Shown in pieces: positions 51,812 to 61,259 of a stretch of DNA of 64,000 nucleotides. Both the position numbers and the translations under genes were made by a program. The notes under the pieces are model-generated. The model searched no databases and was not told where the DNA came from. It saw nothing but the letters and a program-made list of their open reading frames with translations. Source of the DNA: Bacteroidetes bacterium 43-93. Lineage in GTDB: Bacteria; Bacteroidota; Bacteroidia; Chitinophagales; Chitinophagaceae. The stretch covers positions 1 through 64,000 of the forward strand of contig MKUO01000027.1 of assembly GCA_001897855.1 (NCBI GenBank). Direction: 5' to 3'. Position 1 is the stretch's first letter. The number at the start of each line of letters is the position of its first letter.

Positions 51812-53950
51812 ATGAATCATGCAAAATACCTTGCCATTACAGGCGCGGTACTGATCTCGTGCAGCGTGTACGCCCAAAAGAAGCAATTCACTATGGCAGA
51901 GGCTACTAACGGTATGGCTACAACTTTAGCTCCTAAAGGCATCAAGGATGCCAGCTGGGAGCCGGGCACAAACAAACTATATTTCATGGCCAATGATGCC
52001 TGGGTATCTATGCATTTCCCTGATAAGCGCGTGGATACGGTAATGCGATTGGCTGAATTTAATAAAGCGGCGAATAAGAACAGTAAAAAGCTTCCTTCCT
52101 TTAAGTGGATCAGCAAGGATGAGGTCTATTACCAGGAAGGTGATGACATCTACAGGGGAATGCATGTAAAAGTTGGATTCATGTGGGAACACTGGAACAC
52201 CTTGCCTGGCAATGCAGACAATGTTACGGTCGACAAGAGCAAGAACATTGCTTATACGATAGATAACAACTTGTATATGGTTACGGCGGATAAAAAGACT
52301 TTTGCCGTTACCAATGCGCGTAATAAAAATATTATAAGCGGTCATTCCGTTCACCGCGAAGAGTTCGGCATCAACGGTGGTATCTTCTTCTCGCCTGAAG
52401 GTAATTATCTCGCGTATTATTACATGGATCAGACCATGGTCAAAGATTATCCTGTAATGCATTGGATGGATATCCCCGCTACCGATAGCCTGATCAAATA
52501 TCCAATGGCGGGTGGCACCTCTCACCAGGTGCAGGTACGTGTGTTCAATCCCCGTACGGATAAATCTGTTACATTAAACATTAGTGGCCCCAAAGATCAA
52601 TACCTCACTTGCGTTAGCTGGAGCCCTGATGAACGCTATGTATTCGTAGCTGTTCTCAATCGCGACCAGGATCATCTTTCGCTGAATAAATACAGTGCAG
52701 AAACAGGCGCGTTCATCAGCACTCTATTCGAAGAGAAAAGCAAAAAATACGTAGAGCCTCAGCATCCGCTCACATTTCTTAAAGGCAGTAAAGATCAGTT
52801 CCTGTGGTGGAGCCAGCGGGATGGTTATATGCATTTGTATCTCTACAATACAGAAGGTAAACTCATCAGGCAGGTTACCAAAGGCAATTGGGTAGTAAAT
52901 GATATCTTGGGCATGAACCCCGAAAAGCAAGAAGTGCTGATCGCTGCAGCCAAGGAATCTCCTATGGAGAAACACAGCTATACGGTTAACTGGAATACCG
53001 GTAAAATGCACCGTATAGATGCAGAGCCGGGTGTGCATAGCGCCATGCCAAACGAGAACGGCGATTATGTTTATGATGTATTCAGCGCCGCGGGCGTGCC
53101 TAAACGCACACAGGTATTGTCTGCTTCCGGTAACTTCAATCATGTGATGTTGGAAGCTGCTAATCCATTATACGATTACGACAGGCCGGAGATCAAACCT
53201 GTTACACTTTATGCAGAAGATGGTACACCTCTATATGGCAAGCTGATATTGCCCACTAACTTCAATACAAAAAAGAAATATCCTGTTATCGTGTATCTAT
53301 ATAATGGTCCACACGTGCAGCTGATCAAAAATACATTCCCTGAAAGCGGTAACCTGTGGTATGAATATATGGCACAGCACGGCTATGCGGTATTTACTAT
53401 GGATGGCAGGGGCAGCGGCAACCGAGGCCTGAAGTTTGAGAATGCAACTTTCGGTAAACTGGGTACGGTAGAAATGGAAGACCAGTTGCGTGGTGTAGCT
53501 TACCTGAAATCATTGCCTTATGTAGATAGCAACCGCATGGGCGTACACGGCTGGAGCTTTGGCGGTTTCATGACCACATCTCTTATGTTGCGTCACCCAG
53601 GTGTGTTTAAGTGCGCGGTAGCAGGTGGCCCTGTTATGGACTGGAAGATGTACGAGGTGATGTACACCGAGCGTTATATGAATACGCCGGAACAAAACCC
53701 GCAAGGCTATGCAGATGCCTGCCTGTTCGATAAAGTAAAGAACCTGAAGGGTAAATTATTGTTGATACACGGCACCGATGATATCACGGTGGTATGGCAG
53801 CAATCTGTTTTGTTCCTGAAGAAAGCTATTGATGCCAATGTGCAGTTAGACTATTTTATCTACCCGGGTTATGAGCACAATGTACGTGGCAAAGACCGCG
53901 TACACCTGATGCAGAAGATCACAGATTACTTTGATACGTATCTCAAATAA
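51812..53950 (+). CDS. S9 family peptidase (dipeptidyl peptidase IV-like)
   Basis: The 712-residue secreted peptidase has a signal peptide (SCSVYAQ), an N-terminal beta-propeller (about 40-460) with the DPP IV glutamate region HREEFGINGG and DQTMVKDYPVMHW, and a C-terminal alpha/beta hydrolase. Catalytic residues are Ser582 (GWSFGG), Asp656 (HGTDD) and His689 (GYEHNV). It removes Xaa-Pro-type dipeptides from peptide N-termini in the periplasm. Monocistronic, with a strong terminator. Confidence 0.95.
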   Translation: MNHAKYLAITGAVLISCSVYAQKKQFTMAEATNGMATTLAPKGIKDASWEPGTNKLYFMANDAWVSMHFPDKRVDTVMRLAEFNKAANKNSKKLPSFKWISKDEVYYQEGDDIYRGMHVKVGFMWEHWNTLPGNADNVTVDKSKNIAYTIDNNLYMVTADKKTFAVTNARNKNIISGHSVHREEFGINGGIFFSPEGNYLAYYYMDQTMVKDYPVMHWMDIPATDSLIKYPMAGGTSHQVQVRVFNPRTDKSVTLNISGPKDQYLTCVSWSPDERYVFVAVLNRDQDHLSLNKYSAETGAFISTLFEEKSKKYVEPQHPLTFLKGSKDQFLWWSQRDGYMHLYLYNTEGKLIRQVTKGNWVVNDILGMNPEKQEVLIAAAKESPMEKHSYTVNWNTGKMHRIDAEPGVHSAMPNENGDYVYDVFSAAGVPKRTQVLSASGNFNHVMLEAANPLYDYDRPEIKPVTLYAEDGTPLYGKLILPTNFNTKKKYPVIVYLYNGPHVQLIKNTFPESGNLWYEYMAQHGYAVFTMDGRGSGNRGLKFENATFGKLGTVEMEDQLRGVAYLKSLPYVDSNRMGVHGWSFGGFMTTSLMLRHPGVFKCAVAGGPVMDWKMYEVMYTERYMNTPEQNPQGYADACLFDKVKNLKGKLLLIHGTDDITVVWQQSVLFLKKAIDANVQLDYFIYPGYEHNVRGKDRVHLMQKITDYFDTYLK

Positions 53951-53954
53951 AATT

Positions 53955-53984
53955 AGAAGCCCGCTCAATGAGCGGGCTTCTTTA
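53955..53984. terminator. terminator between S9 peptidase and dapB
   Basis: GAAGCCCGCT (53956-53965) and AGCGGGCTTC (53971-53980) pair around CAATG and are followed by TTTAT. The same GAAGCCCGC core is used behind sppA. Confidence 0.88.
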
Positions 53985-54713
53985 TAATGTGGTTTTCTTT
54001 ATTCCCAGCACATCCCGCATTTCAAACACACCTTTCTTTCCGTGGATAAACTCGGCAGCCAATACAGCGCCTAAAGCAAACCCTTTACGGTTATGTGCAG
54101 TGTGTATGATCTCAATATCGTCTATGTCTGATGAATATTTAATGTTGTGCGTGCCGGGTACATTTTCTATCCTGTGTGCTATGATAGGGAATGCTTCGGG
54201 GTTATCCGTTTCTTCCTTAGCCCAGTGTTTTTTGCGCGGCATGTTCTCCAATATCTGCTCTGCGAGTGTTATGGCTGTACCGCTTGGTGCGTCTTTCTTT
54301 TGCGTATGGTGTGTTTCTTCAATGCTCACATCATAAGATGGCTGGTCATTCATCAGTGTGGCCAGTATCTTATTTACTTCAAAGAATATATTCACCCCAA
54401 TGCTGAAGTTGGATGCCTGCAGAAACGCTACGCCTTCTTCCACCGCCTTCATTTTAGCAAGCGATACACCTTCATTCCAACCTGTAGATCCGCAAACTAC
54501 GGATAAGCCTGCTTCCATACATTTATGCACGTTCTCACGCGCAGCTTCGGGATTGGTGAATTCTATCGCTACGTCTGCTCTCTTTAAATTCTCTGGCGTC
54601 ATCTCATACGCATTCGATGAGCTGATACGCAACGTAATATTATGTCCGCGTTCCAGGGCTATTTCTTCGATGGCTTTCCCCATTTTACCATAGCCTATCA
54701 GTGCAATATTCAT
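53982..54713 (-). CDS. dapB: 4-hydroxy-tetrahydrodipicolinate reductase
   Basis: This 243-residue enzyme of lysine and diaminopimelate synthesis begins MNIALIGYGKMGKAIEEIA, the NAD(P) motif. The catalytic EETHHTQKKDAPSGTAITLAE segment (about 132-152, His pair plus Lys) is present. It forms an operon behind the DUF1573 and prenyltransferase genes (three-base gap). Confidence 0.96.
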   Translation of the reverse strand: MNIALIGYGKMGKAIEEIALERGHNITLRISSSNAYEMTPENLKRADVAIEFTNPEAARENVHKCMEAGLSVVCGSTGWNEGVSLAKMKAVEEGVAFLQASNFSIGVNIFFEVNKILATLMNDQPSYDVSIEETHHTQKKDAPSGTAITLAEQILENMPRKKHWAKEETDNPEAFPIIAHRIENVPGTHNIKYSSDIDDIEIIHTAHNRKGFALGAVLAAEFIHGKKGVFEMRDVLGIKKTTL

Positions 54714-54716
54714 TCT

Positions 54717-55601
54717 TTATAAAGTAAACAGTGAGATAATGGTAAATACAGCGAATATGACGCTGGCAACGCCGTTGGTGTTACCAAACGCAATGCCCAC
54801 TTTGCTCAGGTCGTTTGGCTTCACCAGCATATGCTGGTAAATAAGAAGTCCTATATAAAAAGCGCATCCTATCCAGTATATCCAGTTAAAGCCTCCTTCA
54901 ACGCCTGCCCATATTACAAAGCTGGCAGATAATACATGCAGTATGTTCGACACCCATAGTGCGCGCCTGGTACCCAATGCAGCAGGTATCGAATGCAATT
55001 TCTGGCTCTTGTCAAAGTCTTCATCCTGCAGTGCATAGATAATGTCAAAACCCGATACCCATGTTACCACTGCAAATGAAAAAAGCAATGGCAATAATTT
55101 AAAATATCCTGTTACTGCAAGGTAGGCACCTATTGGCGATAGGGATAAACCAATGCCTAGTACTATATGGCACAAAGCCGTAATGCGCTTGGTATAGCTG
55201 TAGAACAGTATCACAAATAGTGCAAACACCGACAGGTAAAACACAGTTTTGTTGATGAACAACGTAGTGATAATAAACAATGCAGAGTTGATGATGGTAA
55301 ACAGGAGCGCATGCTCAGGTTTGATAATACCCGCAGGTATCTCTCTTTTAGCAGTACGCGGGTTCATCGCATCAAACTTCCTGTCCAGGTAGCGGTTAAA
55401 GGCCATGGCTGCTGTCCGGGCAAACACCATACACAGCAATACCTTTACAAACAGGCTCCATTCAAAATCGTGATGCTCATATAACACCGCCAGCGTAAAG
55501 CCTATCATGGCAAATGGTAGTGCAAATACCGTGTGGCTGAATTTTATCAGCGACAGATAGTTCTTTATATGTTGTCCTATACTCAAATTGGCTGTTGTCA
55601 T
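54717..55601 (-). CDS. mqnP: UbiA-family polyprenyltransferase (MqnP-like)
   Basis: The 294-residue membrane enzyme has about eight helices, the first Asp-rich motif NRYLDRKFD with following ARTAKRE-like PRTAKREIPAG (about 69-88), and the second YALQDEDFDKSQKLHSIPAALG (about 190-211). This is the UbiA_other type used in the futalosine menaquinone pathway to prenylate the quinone ring. The specific step is inferred from family resemblance. Its start overlaps the DUF1573 stop by ATGA. Confidence 0.88.
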   Translation of the reverse strand: MTTANLSIGQHIKNYLSLIKFSHTVFALPFAMIGFTLAVLYEHHDFEWSLFVKVLLCMVFARTAAMAFNRYLDRKFDAMNPRTAKREIPAGIIKPEHALLFTIINSALFIITTLFINKTVFYLSVFALFVILFYSYTKRITALCHIVLGIGLSLSPIGAYLAVTGYFKLLPLLFSFAVVTWVSGFDIIYALQDEDFDKSQKLHSIPAALGTRRALWVSNILHVLSASFVIWAGVEGGFNWIYWIGCAFYIGLLIYQHMLVKPNDLSKVGIAFGNTNGVASVIFAVFTIISLFTL

Positions 55602-56098
55602 TTCTTTACTACATCTGCGTCAAAACCTATAGACATTGCTTCCTGCTGGGCATTAGAATAGATCATAATATTCTTTTGCTGATGCCCGTCTTTATTATGG
55701 CTGTTGAATTGTACAGTGATATCGCCCTCACCACCGGGAGCGACAGGCTCCTTGGGATAAGAAGGCACTGTGCAACCGCAAGATGCTACAGCATTGTTTA
55801 TCAGCAAAGGATTAGTTCCGGTGTTCTTAAAGTGGTAAACATGTTTTACAACATCTCCTTCTTTGATGGTGCCAAAGCTATACTTCGTTTCAGTAAATTC
55901 TATAGTTGTCTTTGGCATAGCCTTTAGTTCCTGCTCTTTCTTCTGCATGGCGTTCAGCTCAGGATCATTTGTTTTAGAATTACTGCCATACTTATTTACA
56001 AAGGCAGTTGTGCTTACACCGCTTAGCTCTACCAATGCAATGGTAAATGCAGAAAGCGTCAATATTGTTAGTAGTATTGTTTTTAATTGAGCGTTCAT
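55598..56098 (-). CDS. DUF1573 domain protein
   Basis: The 166-residue protein has an N-terminal membrane or signal helix and a DUF1573 Ig-like domain in the C-terminal half: FGTIKEGDVVKHVYHFKNTG (about 75-94), LLINNAVASCGCTVPSYPKEPVAPG (with the hallmark Cys-Gly-Cys) and GDITVQFNSHNKDG. Such proteins are periplasmic and of unknown role. It is the first gene of the operon with prenyltransferase and dapB. Confidence 0.92.
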   Translation of the reverse strand: MNAQLKTILLTILTLSAFTIALVELSGVSTTAFVNKYGSNSKTNDPELNAMQKKEQELKAMPKTTIEFTETKYSFGTIKEGDVVKHVYHFKNTGTNPLLINNAVASCGCTVPSYPKEPVAPGGEGDITVQFNSHNKDGHQQKNIMIYSNAQQEAMSIGFDADVVKK

Positions 56099-56135
56099 TG
56101 ATTGTTTATATTAATTGTTAACGGGTAAAAACCAA

Positions 56136-57386
56136 TTATGCATTCTCTTCCCAAATCTGTGCCAGGTGCACCAGCATTTCTACGGCCTTCTCCATATCCT
56201 GTACACTCACATACTCTTGCTTGGAGTGTATGCCCATTTCGCCGGTAAAAAGGTTAGGGCAAGGCAGCCCCATGAAAGATAGCCTTGATCCGTCAGTACC
56301 GCCGCGTATACTCATGCGTTTTGCCTGCATGCCCGAGCGTGTATAGGCCTCCTCTGCATAATCCATCACTTGCGGATGATTATCCAGTACTTCTTTCATG
56401 TTCCTGTACTGCTCTTTTACCATAAATACGGTTGTTATTCCGGGAAATTCCCTTACTGTTTCATCAACCAGTGATCTCAGCCTTTCCTCATGTTGTGCGA
56501 GCTTTGAGGTATCAAAGTCACGAACAATGAACTGAACCTTTGCTTGTTCCAGCACACCTTCTATAGATACCGGGTGCACAAACCCTTCCATGCCTTCGGT
56601 AACTTCGGGGCACCATTCGTTCCTTGGCAGCTTAGCTACAAAGGCAGATGCAGCTTTAATTGCGCTCACCATCTTGCCTTTAGCATAGCCTGGGTGGGCA
56701 CTTACTCCGTTAAAGACTACCGTAACGCCATCGGCAGAGAAGGTTTCACCTTCCAGATGTGCACGCTCGCCGCCATCCAGTGTATAGCCGTAAGAGGCAC
56801 CAAGTTTCGCCATATCCACCTTAGCAACTCCTCGTCCCACTTCTTCATCAGGGGTGAAGAGTATGCGTATCGCGCCATGTTTTATCTCCGGGTGCTGTAT
56901 CAGGTAGGCTGCCAGGTCCATAATAATGGCAACGCCGGCTTTGTCGTCTGCGCCCAGCAGGGTAGTGCCCGATGCGGTAATGATATCGTCACCTATCCTT
57001 TCTGCAAGGTAAGGGTGGTCTTTAGTGGTAATTACTACGGTTGGGTCATCGGGTAGTACAATGTCCTTACCATCATAGCTTTTATGGAGTATCGGTTTTA
57101 CGCCGGCGCCACTGCAATCGGGGGCTGTGTCCACGTGCGAGCAGTAGCACAATACGGGTACATTTTTATCAGTTGTGGCAGGTATCGTAGCATATACATA
57201 GCCATATTCGTCCAGTTCAGCATCTTGTATGCCTATGGCCTTCAGTTCCTGCACCAGTATGCGGCTCAGGTCTTTTTGCTTTTCTGTAGATGGCTGGCTT
57301 TCTGAGGTTGGATCACTTTGCGTGTCAACCTGTACATAACGCATAAAACGTTCTGCTGCTGTATGGGTATAATTGCTGATGGACAT
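56136..57386 (-). CDS. pepT: peptidase T (tripeptide aminopeptidase)
   Basis: The 416-residue M20B dizinc peptidase removes N-terminal residues from tripeptides in the cytoplasm. Metal and catalytic segments are visible: YCSHVDTAPDCSG (His, Asp), GADDKAG, FTPDEEVGRG (Glu-Glu) and a late IRGGTDGSRLSFMGLPCPN and GIHSKQEYV. It begins MSISNYTHTAAERFMRYVQVDTQSDP split over 1-26. It lies on the same strand as the DUF1573 operon, 37 bases upstream. Confidence 0.96.
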   Translation of the reverse strand: MSISNYTHTAAERFMRYVQVDTQSDPTSESQPSTEKQKDLSRILVQELKAIGIQDAELDEYGYVYATIPATTDKNVPVLCYCSHVDTAPDCSGAGVKPILHKSYDGKDIVLPDDPTVVITTKDHPYLAERIGDDIITASGTTLLGADDKAGVAIIMDLAAYLIQHPEIKHGAIRILFTPDEEVGRGVAKVDMAKLGASYGYTLDGGERAHLEGETFSADGVTVVFNGVSAHPGYAKGKMVSAIKAASAFVAKLPRNEWCPEVTEGMEGFVHPVSIEGVLEQAKVQFIVRDFDTSKLAQHEERLRSLVDETVREFPGITTVFMVKEQYRNMKEVLDNHPQVMDYAEEAYTRSGMQAKRMSIRGGTDGSRLSFMGLPCPNLFTGEMGIHSKQEYVSVQDMEKAVEMLVHLAQIWEENA

Positions 57387-57441
57387 ATTTTTATTTATGG
57401 GCGTAAAAATAAGGATAATGCACGCTTCTTTTTAACTATTG

Positions 57442-57449
57442 TAACTTTG
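57442..57449 (+). promoter_or_regulatory. -7 promoter element of the MarC gene
   Basis: TAACTTTG fits TAnnTTTG and ends four bases before the start codon, suggesting a very short leader. Confidence 0.4.
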
Positions 57450-57453
57450 CGTC

Positions 57454-58035
57454 ATGTTAGGTTTAAACAGCGCAGATATTTCAGAAATATTTACTGTGTC
57501 TTTTGCCCTTTTTGCGGTGATAGATATGCTGGGTTCTATTCCGGTGCTGCTGTCGCTCAAAAAACGCATGGGCGAGATCAGCGCGGTGCAGGCTACGCTG
57601 GTTTCGGGCATTCTGATGTTGCTGTTTTTCTTTATTGGCGAGCAGGTGCTCAATTTCATGGGGTTGGATATCCATTCCTTTGCCATTGCGGGTTCTATCG
57701 TTGTATTTATCCTGGGGCTCGAAATGGTTCTGGGGCTGGAAATATTCAGGGCAGAAAAAGACAATAAGTCAGGAAATGTGGTACCTATCGCTTTCCCTCT
57801 GATAGCAGGTTCCGGTACGCTCACGACTGTTATGTCCCTGAAAGCTACTTATCATGCCTATAATATACTCATAGCCATCTTCATAAATCTCATATTTGTG
57901 TATATCACGTTGCGTTCCCTCAATCTGTTAGAACGCGCATTGGGGCCGTCCGGCATCCTTGTAGTCCGCAAGTTTTTTGGGGTGATATTATTGGCTATCG
58001 CGGTTAAGATGTTCCGTGGTAATATCGGCTTTTAA
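57454..58035 (+). CDS. MarC family integral membrane protein
   Basis: The 193-residue protein has six hydrophobic helices and family motifs: FALFAVIDMLGSIPVLLSL (about 16-34), and AFPLIAGSGTLTTVMSLKA (about 112-130). MarC proteins were once linked to antibiotic resistance, but their function is unknown. The first gene of a likely plus-strand group with two glycosyltransferases, though the gap of 56 bases leaves room for a separate promoter. Confidence 0.92.
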   Translation: MLGLNSADISEIFTVSFALFAVIDMLGSIPVLLSLKKRMGEISAVQATLVSGILMLLFFFIGEQVLNFMGLDIHSFAIAGSIVVFILGLEMVLGLEIFRAEKDNKSGNVVPIAFPLIAGSGTLTTVMSLKATYHAYNILIAIFINLIFVYITLRSLNLLERALGPSGILVVRKFFGVILLAIAVKMFRGNIGF

Positions 58036-58091
58036 TATACATACATTCCATATTCAACCGTTTTACATTAAATTCGCACGTTTAATCCCTT

Positions 58092-58850
58092 ATGATCAAT
58101 AATAAAAAGCTGGTGATCGTACTGCCGGCATACAAAGCTGCATTAACCTTGGAGAGGACCTACAATGAGATCCCTTTTGACATTGTTGACGATGTGGTAT
58201 TGGTAGATGACAACAGCCCGGATAATACAGTCGAGGTAGCTAAGCAGATCGGGATTAAGCATATCATTAAGCATGAGGCTAACAAAGGCTATGGTGGTAA
58301 TCAGAAGAGTTGTTATCGTAAGGCAATGGAATTAAACGCGGATATTGTAGTGATGCTGCACCCCGATTACCAGTACACTCCCAAGCTGATACATACGCTG
58401 GCTTCAATGATCGCATACGATGTATACCCGGTGTCTTTCGGATCGCGTATATTAGGCAAAGGCGCCCTAAAGGGTGGCATGCCAATGTACAAATACATTG
58501 CTAACAGATGCCTTACTCTATTCCAAAATATTATGCTTGGACAAAAGCTGAGCGAATATCATACCGGTTACAGGGCTTTCTCGGCAGACGTGATTAAATC
58601 AATAGATTTTACACACAACAGTGATGATTTCGTGTTTGATAACGAAATGATCTCCCAGATATTCATGAATGGTTACGAGATTGGGGAGGCAACATGCCCC
58701 ACCAAGTATTTCGAGGAAGCATCCAGCATTAATTTCAGCCGTAGTATGAAGTACGGTAGGGGAGTACTTAGGGTTTCTGTTATTCATCGCCTGCACAAAT
58801 GGGGTATTGTTAAGAGTAAATTATATAGCAAACCCGGCCATTTGCAATAA
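58092..58850 (+). CDS. family 2 glycosyltransferase (polyprenyl-phosphate sugar synthase type)
   Basis: The 252-residue GT-A enzyme has VIVLPAYKAALTLERTY (8-24), VLVDDNSPDNT (36-46, the first Asp pair), GYGGNQKSCYRKAMELNADIVVMLHPD (metal-binding LHPD rather than DXD) and the acceptor loop SEYHTGYRAFS. It resembles dolichol-phosphate mannose synthases without the membrane tail and would charge undecaprenyl phosphate. The GT39-like gene 11 bases downstream would use that lipid-linked sugar. Confidence 0.9.
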   Translation: MINNKKLVIVLPAYKAALTLERTYNEIPFDIVDDVVLVDDNSPDNTVEVAKQIGIKHIIKHEANKGYGGNQKSCYRKAMELNADIVVMLHPDYQYTPKLIHTLASMIAYDVYPVSFGSRILGKGALKGGMPMYKYIANRCLTLFQNIMLGQKLSEYHTGYRAFSADVIKSIDFTHNSDDFVFDNEMISQIFMNGYEIGEATCPTKYFEEASSINFSRSMKYGRGVLRVSVIHRLHKWGIVKSKLYSKPGHLQ

Positions 58851-58861
58851 TCCTTTTTCTT

Positions 58862-60730
58862 ATGAACAATATTGACTTGAACGACAAAAAGTACAATAGG
58901 CTTGTATCTGTTTTGTTCGTTCTCATCCTGCTAGGTGGGTTGTTTCTTAGGTTCTATCAGCATTTTATGGGGCGCAGCCTTTGGGAAGACGAATGTCATT
59001 TCGCGCTCAATTTTATCAAGTATGGTTTTTGGAGGCTTACCAAACCGTTAGATGATATACAGGCTGGGCCAATTTTCTTCCTTTGGGGTGTCAAAGCGTT
59101 TGTAAAAGTCTTCGGATATAATGAGATAGCATTTCGATCATTAACCTGGCTGTTTTCTATCGGCACGTTGCCACTTATGTACTATGTAACGCTCGAACTC
59201 ACTAAAAAACGAACTGTTGCGTTAATTGCGTTCCTTGTTTTTTCGGTTAATCTGTCCATCCTTTATTTTTCTTCGGAGCTAAAGCCATACGGTATAGATG
59301 TTGCAGTTTACCTGCTTATTACTTTTTTAACGGTAAGCAACAACCCCTACGTTCAACGAAACAGAAATAAATTGTTGCTGACTGTAGGCGCATTGTCTAT
59401 TTTATTCTCCAATGTTTCTTTTATACTGTTGTTCTGCTCCGGTTGTTACATGTTTCTCAATTGGTATGAGCACAAAAAGGTTCTGAAGAAGGATATACCG
59501 GTCTTGCTGGTTTGGGCCGTTGTATTTCTTGCCAACTTTTTCATTTTTATATATGATCACCCGGCTACCGCAGATCAGCGGCAGAATTACGCATTTGCTT
59601 TTTTACCCACGGAGCTATTGAGTTGCGAACAAACTATGTTTCTAAAGCAACGCATTGAAGAGATATTTTTTACCAGGCTCTTATATTTCTGGAAAATATG
59701 GCATTTTTCGTGGGTTATATTTTTAGCTATAGGGTGCGCAACCGTTCGGGCTATTAGCAAGAAAAACTATTTGCTGCTGTTGTTTACATGGGTACCTATT
59801 CTGCTCCATTTAGGGTTGTCAGCAATGCACCTTTATCCATTTTGGTTTCGCCTGATCCTTTACTTGCTGCCTCCTTTCATTATCCTTATATGCTATGGCG
59901 TCTATTTAATAGCCAGTTTCTTTAGTAACAAGATTCATTATTTTATTGGCATCTTATTTATTGCCTATTGCCTGGTGTTCTTTACTAAAGAAAACTTTCA
60001 GCGTTTCCCGCTATGGCCATTAGAGATCAAGCCTGCAATTAAGTTTGTTAACGATAATGTGCCTCCGCAAATGCATGTTTATATGTCTACACCTATTAAT
60101 TCATATAAATATTACACATATCGCGGCTATGCAAAAGATACTATTTATAGGGCTGTACCATGGACTATTTCTCCGGATGAGTTTTATGAATTTGTTTCAG
60201 AGGAAAAATCGAACTATCTGTTTTTTTATGGCTCATCTTATCCTGAGTTTGGTTATAAAGATGTCATAGAAGATATTCATAAAAGAGGGTTGGTAGTTAA
60301 GGATTTTGAATATGGCGGATATAAAGTGAGTATTGTTAAACCACTTATGTTGCCTGGTTTTTCAGATAGCGCTTACAAAGAGATCCGCCCGGCAGAATTT
60401 GGGCATCCGCAGGATTATGAAGAGCCCATATGGAGCGGCAGTATTACATCTCAACCCATAACATTGCCCAAAGGCAAATACGCGTTTGTAGTTGTAGCAA
60501 AGGGTTCTCCGGTTAAGGATGTCTATCCTGTTTGCAGCTTTTTAGTCAATGATAAAAGACTTGGAGAATTCACTACGGGTAATCTTTATGGAAGGAGCAG
60601 CCTCATGAACTTTGAGCAAACTACAGATGGCCCAGTTACCATTAAGATCAGTTTAGACAATGATGCAAGTGAAAACGGCCAGGATCGGAATGTGTTTATC
60701 AAAAAAATATTGATAATAAAAGTTAACTAA
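58862..60730 (+). CDS. GT-C (GT39/ArnT-like) membrane glycosyltransferase
   Basis: The 622-residue protein has about 11-12 transmembrane helices over residues 14-390 and a soluble C-terminal region. The first periplasmic loop carries SLWEDECHFALNF with paired acidic residues, typical for the catalytic Asp/Glu of GT39/PMT_2 enzymes. FSVNLSILYFSSELKPYG is another family feature. The C-terminal about 130 residues are beta-rich and may bind glycan or protein. It probably transfers a sugar from polyprenyl phosphate (made by the GT2 upstream) to a surface polymer. Confidence 0.86.
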   Translation: MNNIDLNDKKYNRLVSVLFVLILLGGLFLRFYQHFMGRSLWEDECHFALNFIKYGFWRLTKPLDDIQAGPIFFLWGVKAFVKVFGYNEIAFRSLTWLFSIGTLPLMYYVTLELTKKRTVALIAFLVFSVNLSILYFSSELKPYGIDVAVYLLITFLTVSNNPYVQRNRNKLLLTVGALSILFSNVSFILLFCSGCYMFLNWYEHKKVLKKDIPVLLVWAVVFLANFFIFIYDHPATADQRQNYAFAFLPTELLSCEQTMFLKQRIEEIFFTRLLYFWKIWHFSWVIFLAIGCATVRAISKKNYLLLLFTWVPILLHLGLSAMHLYPFWFRLILYLLPPFIILICYGVYLIASFFSNKIHYFIGILFIAYCLVFFTKENFQRFPLWPLEIKPAIKFVNDNVPPQMHVYMSTPINSYKYYTYRGYAKDTIYRAVPWTISPDEFYEFVSEEKSNYLFFYGSSYPEFGYKDVIEDIHKRGLVVKDFEYGGYKVSIVKPLMLPGFSDSAYKEIRPAEFGHPQDYEEPIWSGSITSQPITLPKGKYAFVVVAKGSPVKDVYPVCSFLVNDKRLGEFTTGNLYGRSSLMNFEQTTDGPVTIKISLDNDASENGQDRNVFIKKILIIKVN

Positions 60731-60748
60731 AGACCGCCGGGCGCCTGG

Positions 60749-60803
60749 TATATAATAAAAAGAAGAGCTTGCAAAATTTGCAAGCTCTTCTTTTTATTAT
60801 ATA
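60749..60803. terminator. very long bidirectional terminator (27-bp perfect inverted repeat)
   Basis: Bases 60749-60775 and 60777-60803 are exact reverse complements with one base between them. The core is GAAGAGCTTGC/GCAAGCTCTTC, flanked by A and T runs, so it works for both the GT39 gene and the convergent small gene. Confidence 0.88.
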
Positions 60804-60808
60804 AATCG

Positions 60809-61153
60809 TTAGTGTCCTGCAGGTACAGGCTTAGTTTTTGGATAAAGCGTTATGTCAAATGGTATGTCTTTATCTGCAGCTATTGTTATTCCGGGGTAGA
60901 ACCTTCCATTATGGTCCAGGCTTCGGGCTTTAAGCTCATATCGCCCAACAGGTACGTTCTTAAGTATATAATAACCCGTACTGTCAGTCGTAGTTCCATA
61001 CTTGGGCATCGCATGGTCCATTAAAGATACAATGGCACCTTGCACAGGTTGTTTCTTGTCATCTGTTATCTTTCCGGATATGCTTCCTGTTTGCGCCGAT
61101 AATTTACCAGCAAGGCAGGTTGTTAATAGTAATGTTGCAATAATGTATTTCAT
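60809..61153 (-). CDS. secreted carboxypeptidase-regulatory-domain protein
   Basis: The ATG at 61153 begins a signal peptide (MKYIIATLLLTTCLAGKLSAQ), giving 114 residues or nearly so. The whole mature part is one CarboxypepD_reg domain: GSISGKITDDKKQPVQGAIVSL, then TTTDSTGYYILKNVPVGRYELKAR. Alone, without a receptor or peptidase, it is probably a periplasmic or surface structural module. It ends at the palindromic terminator and lies downstream of the M13 peptidase on the same strand after another terminator on its upstream side. Confidence 0.82.
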   Translation of the reverse strand: MKYIIATLLLTTCLAGKLSAQTGSISGKITDDKKQPVQGAIVSLMDHAMPKYGTTTDSTGYYILKNVPVGRYELKARSLDHNGRFYPGITIAADKDIPFDITLYPKTKPVPAGH

Positions 61154-61210
61154 AAAACTGTAGTAGTAATAGTCCTGTCTGTAATTTACCAACTGTTACC
61201 CAATTATACG

Positions 61211-61243
61211 AAAATAGCCCGGCATCGCCGGGCTATTTTTATC
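61211..61243. terminator. terminator after the M13 peptidase gene
   Basis: AAAATAGCCCGGC (61211-61223) and GCCGGGCTATTTT (61227-61239) form a perfect 13-bp stem with loop ATC. Confidence 0.9.
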
Positions 61244-61259
61244 GGAATATTAACTTGTT

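Noticed and set aside
53968-54336. 122-codon plus-strand frame over dapB
   Set aside because: The frame begins in the terminator after the S9 peptidase and is antisense to dapB, which has all its catalytic residues.
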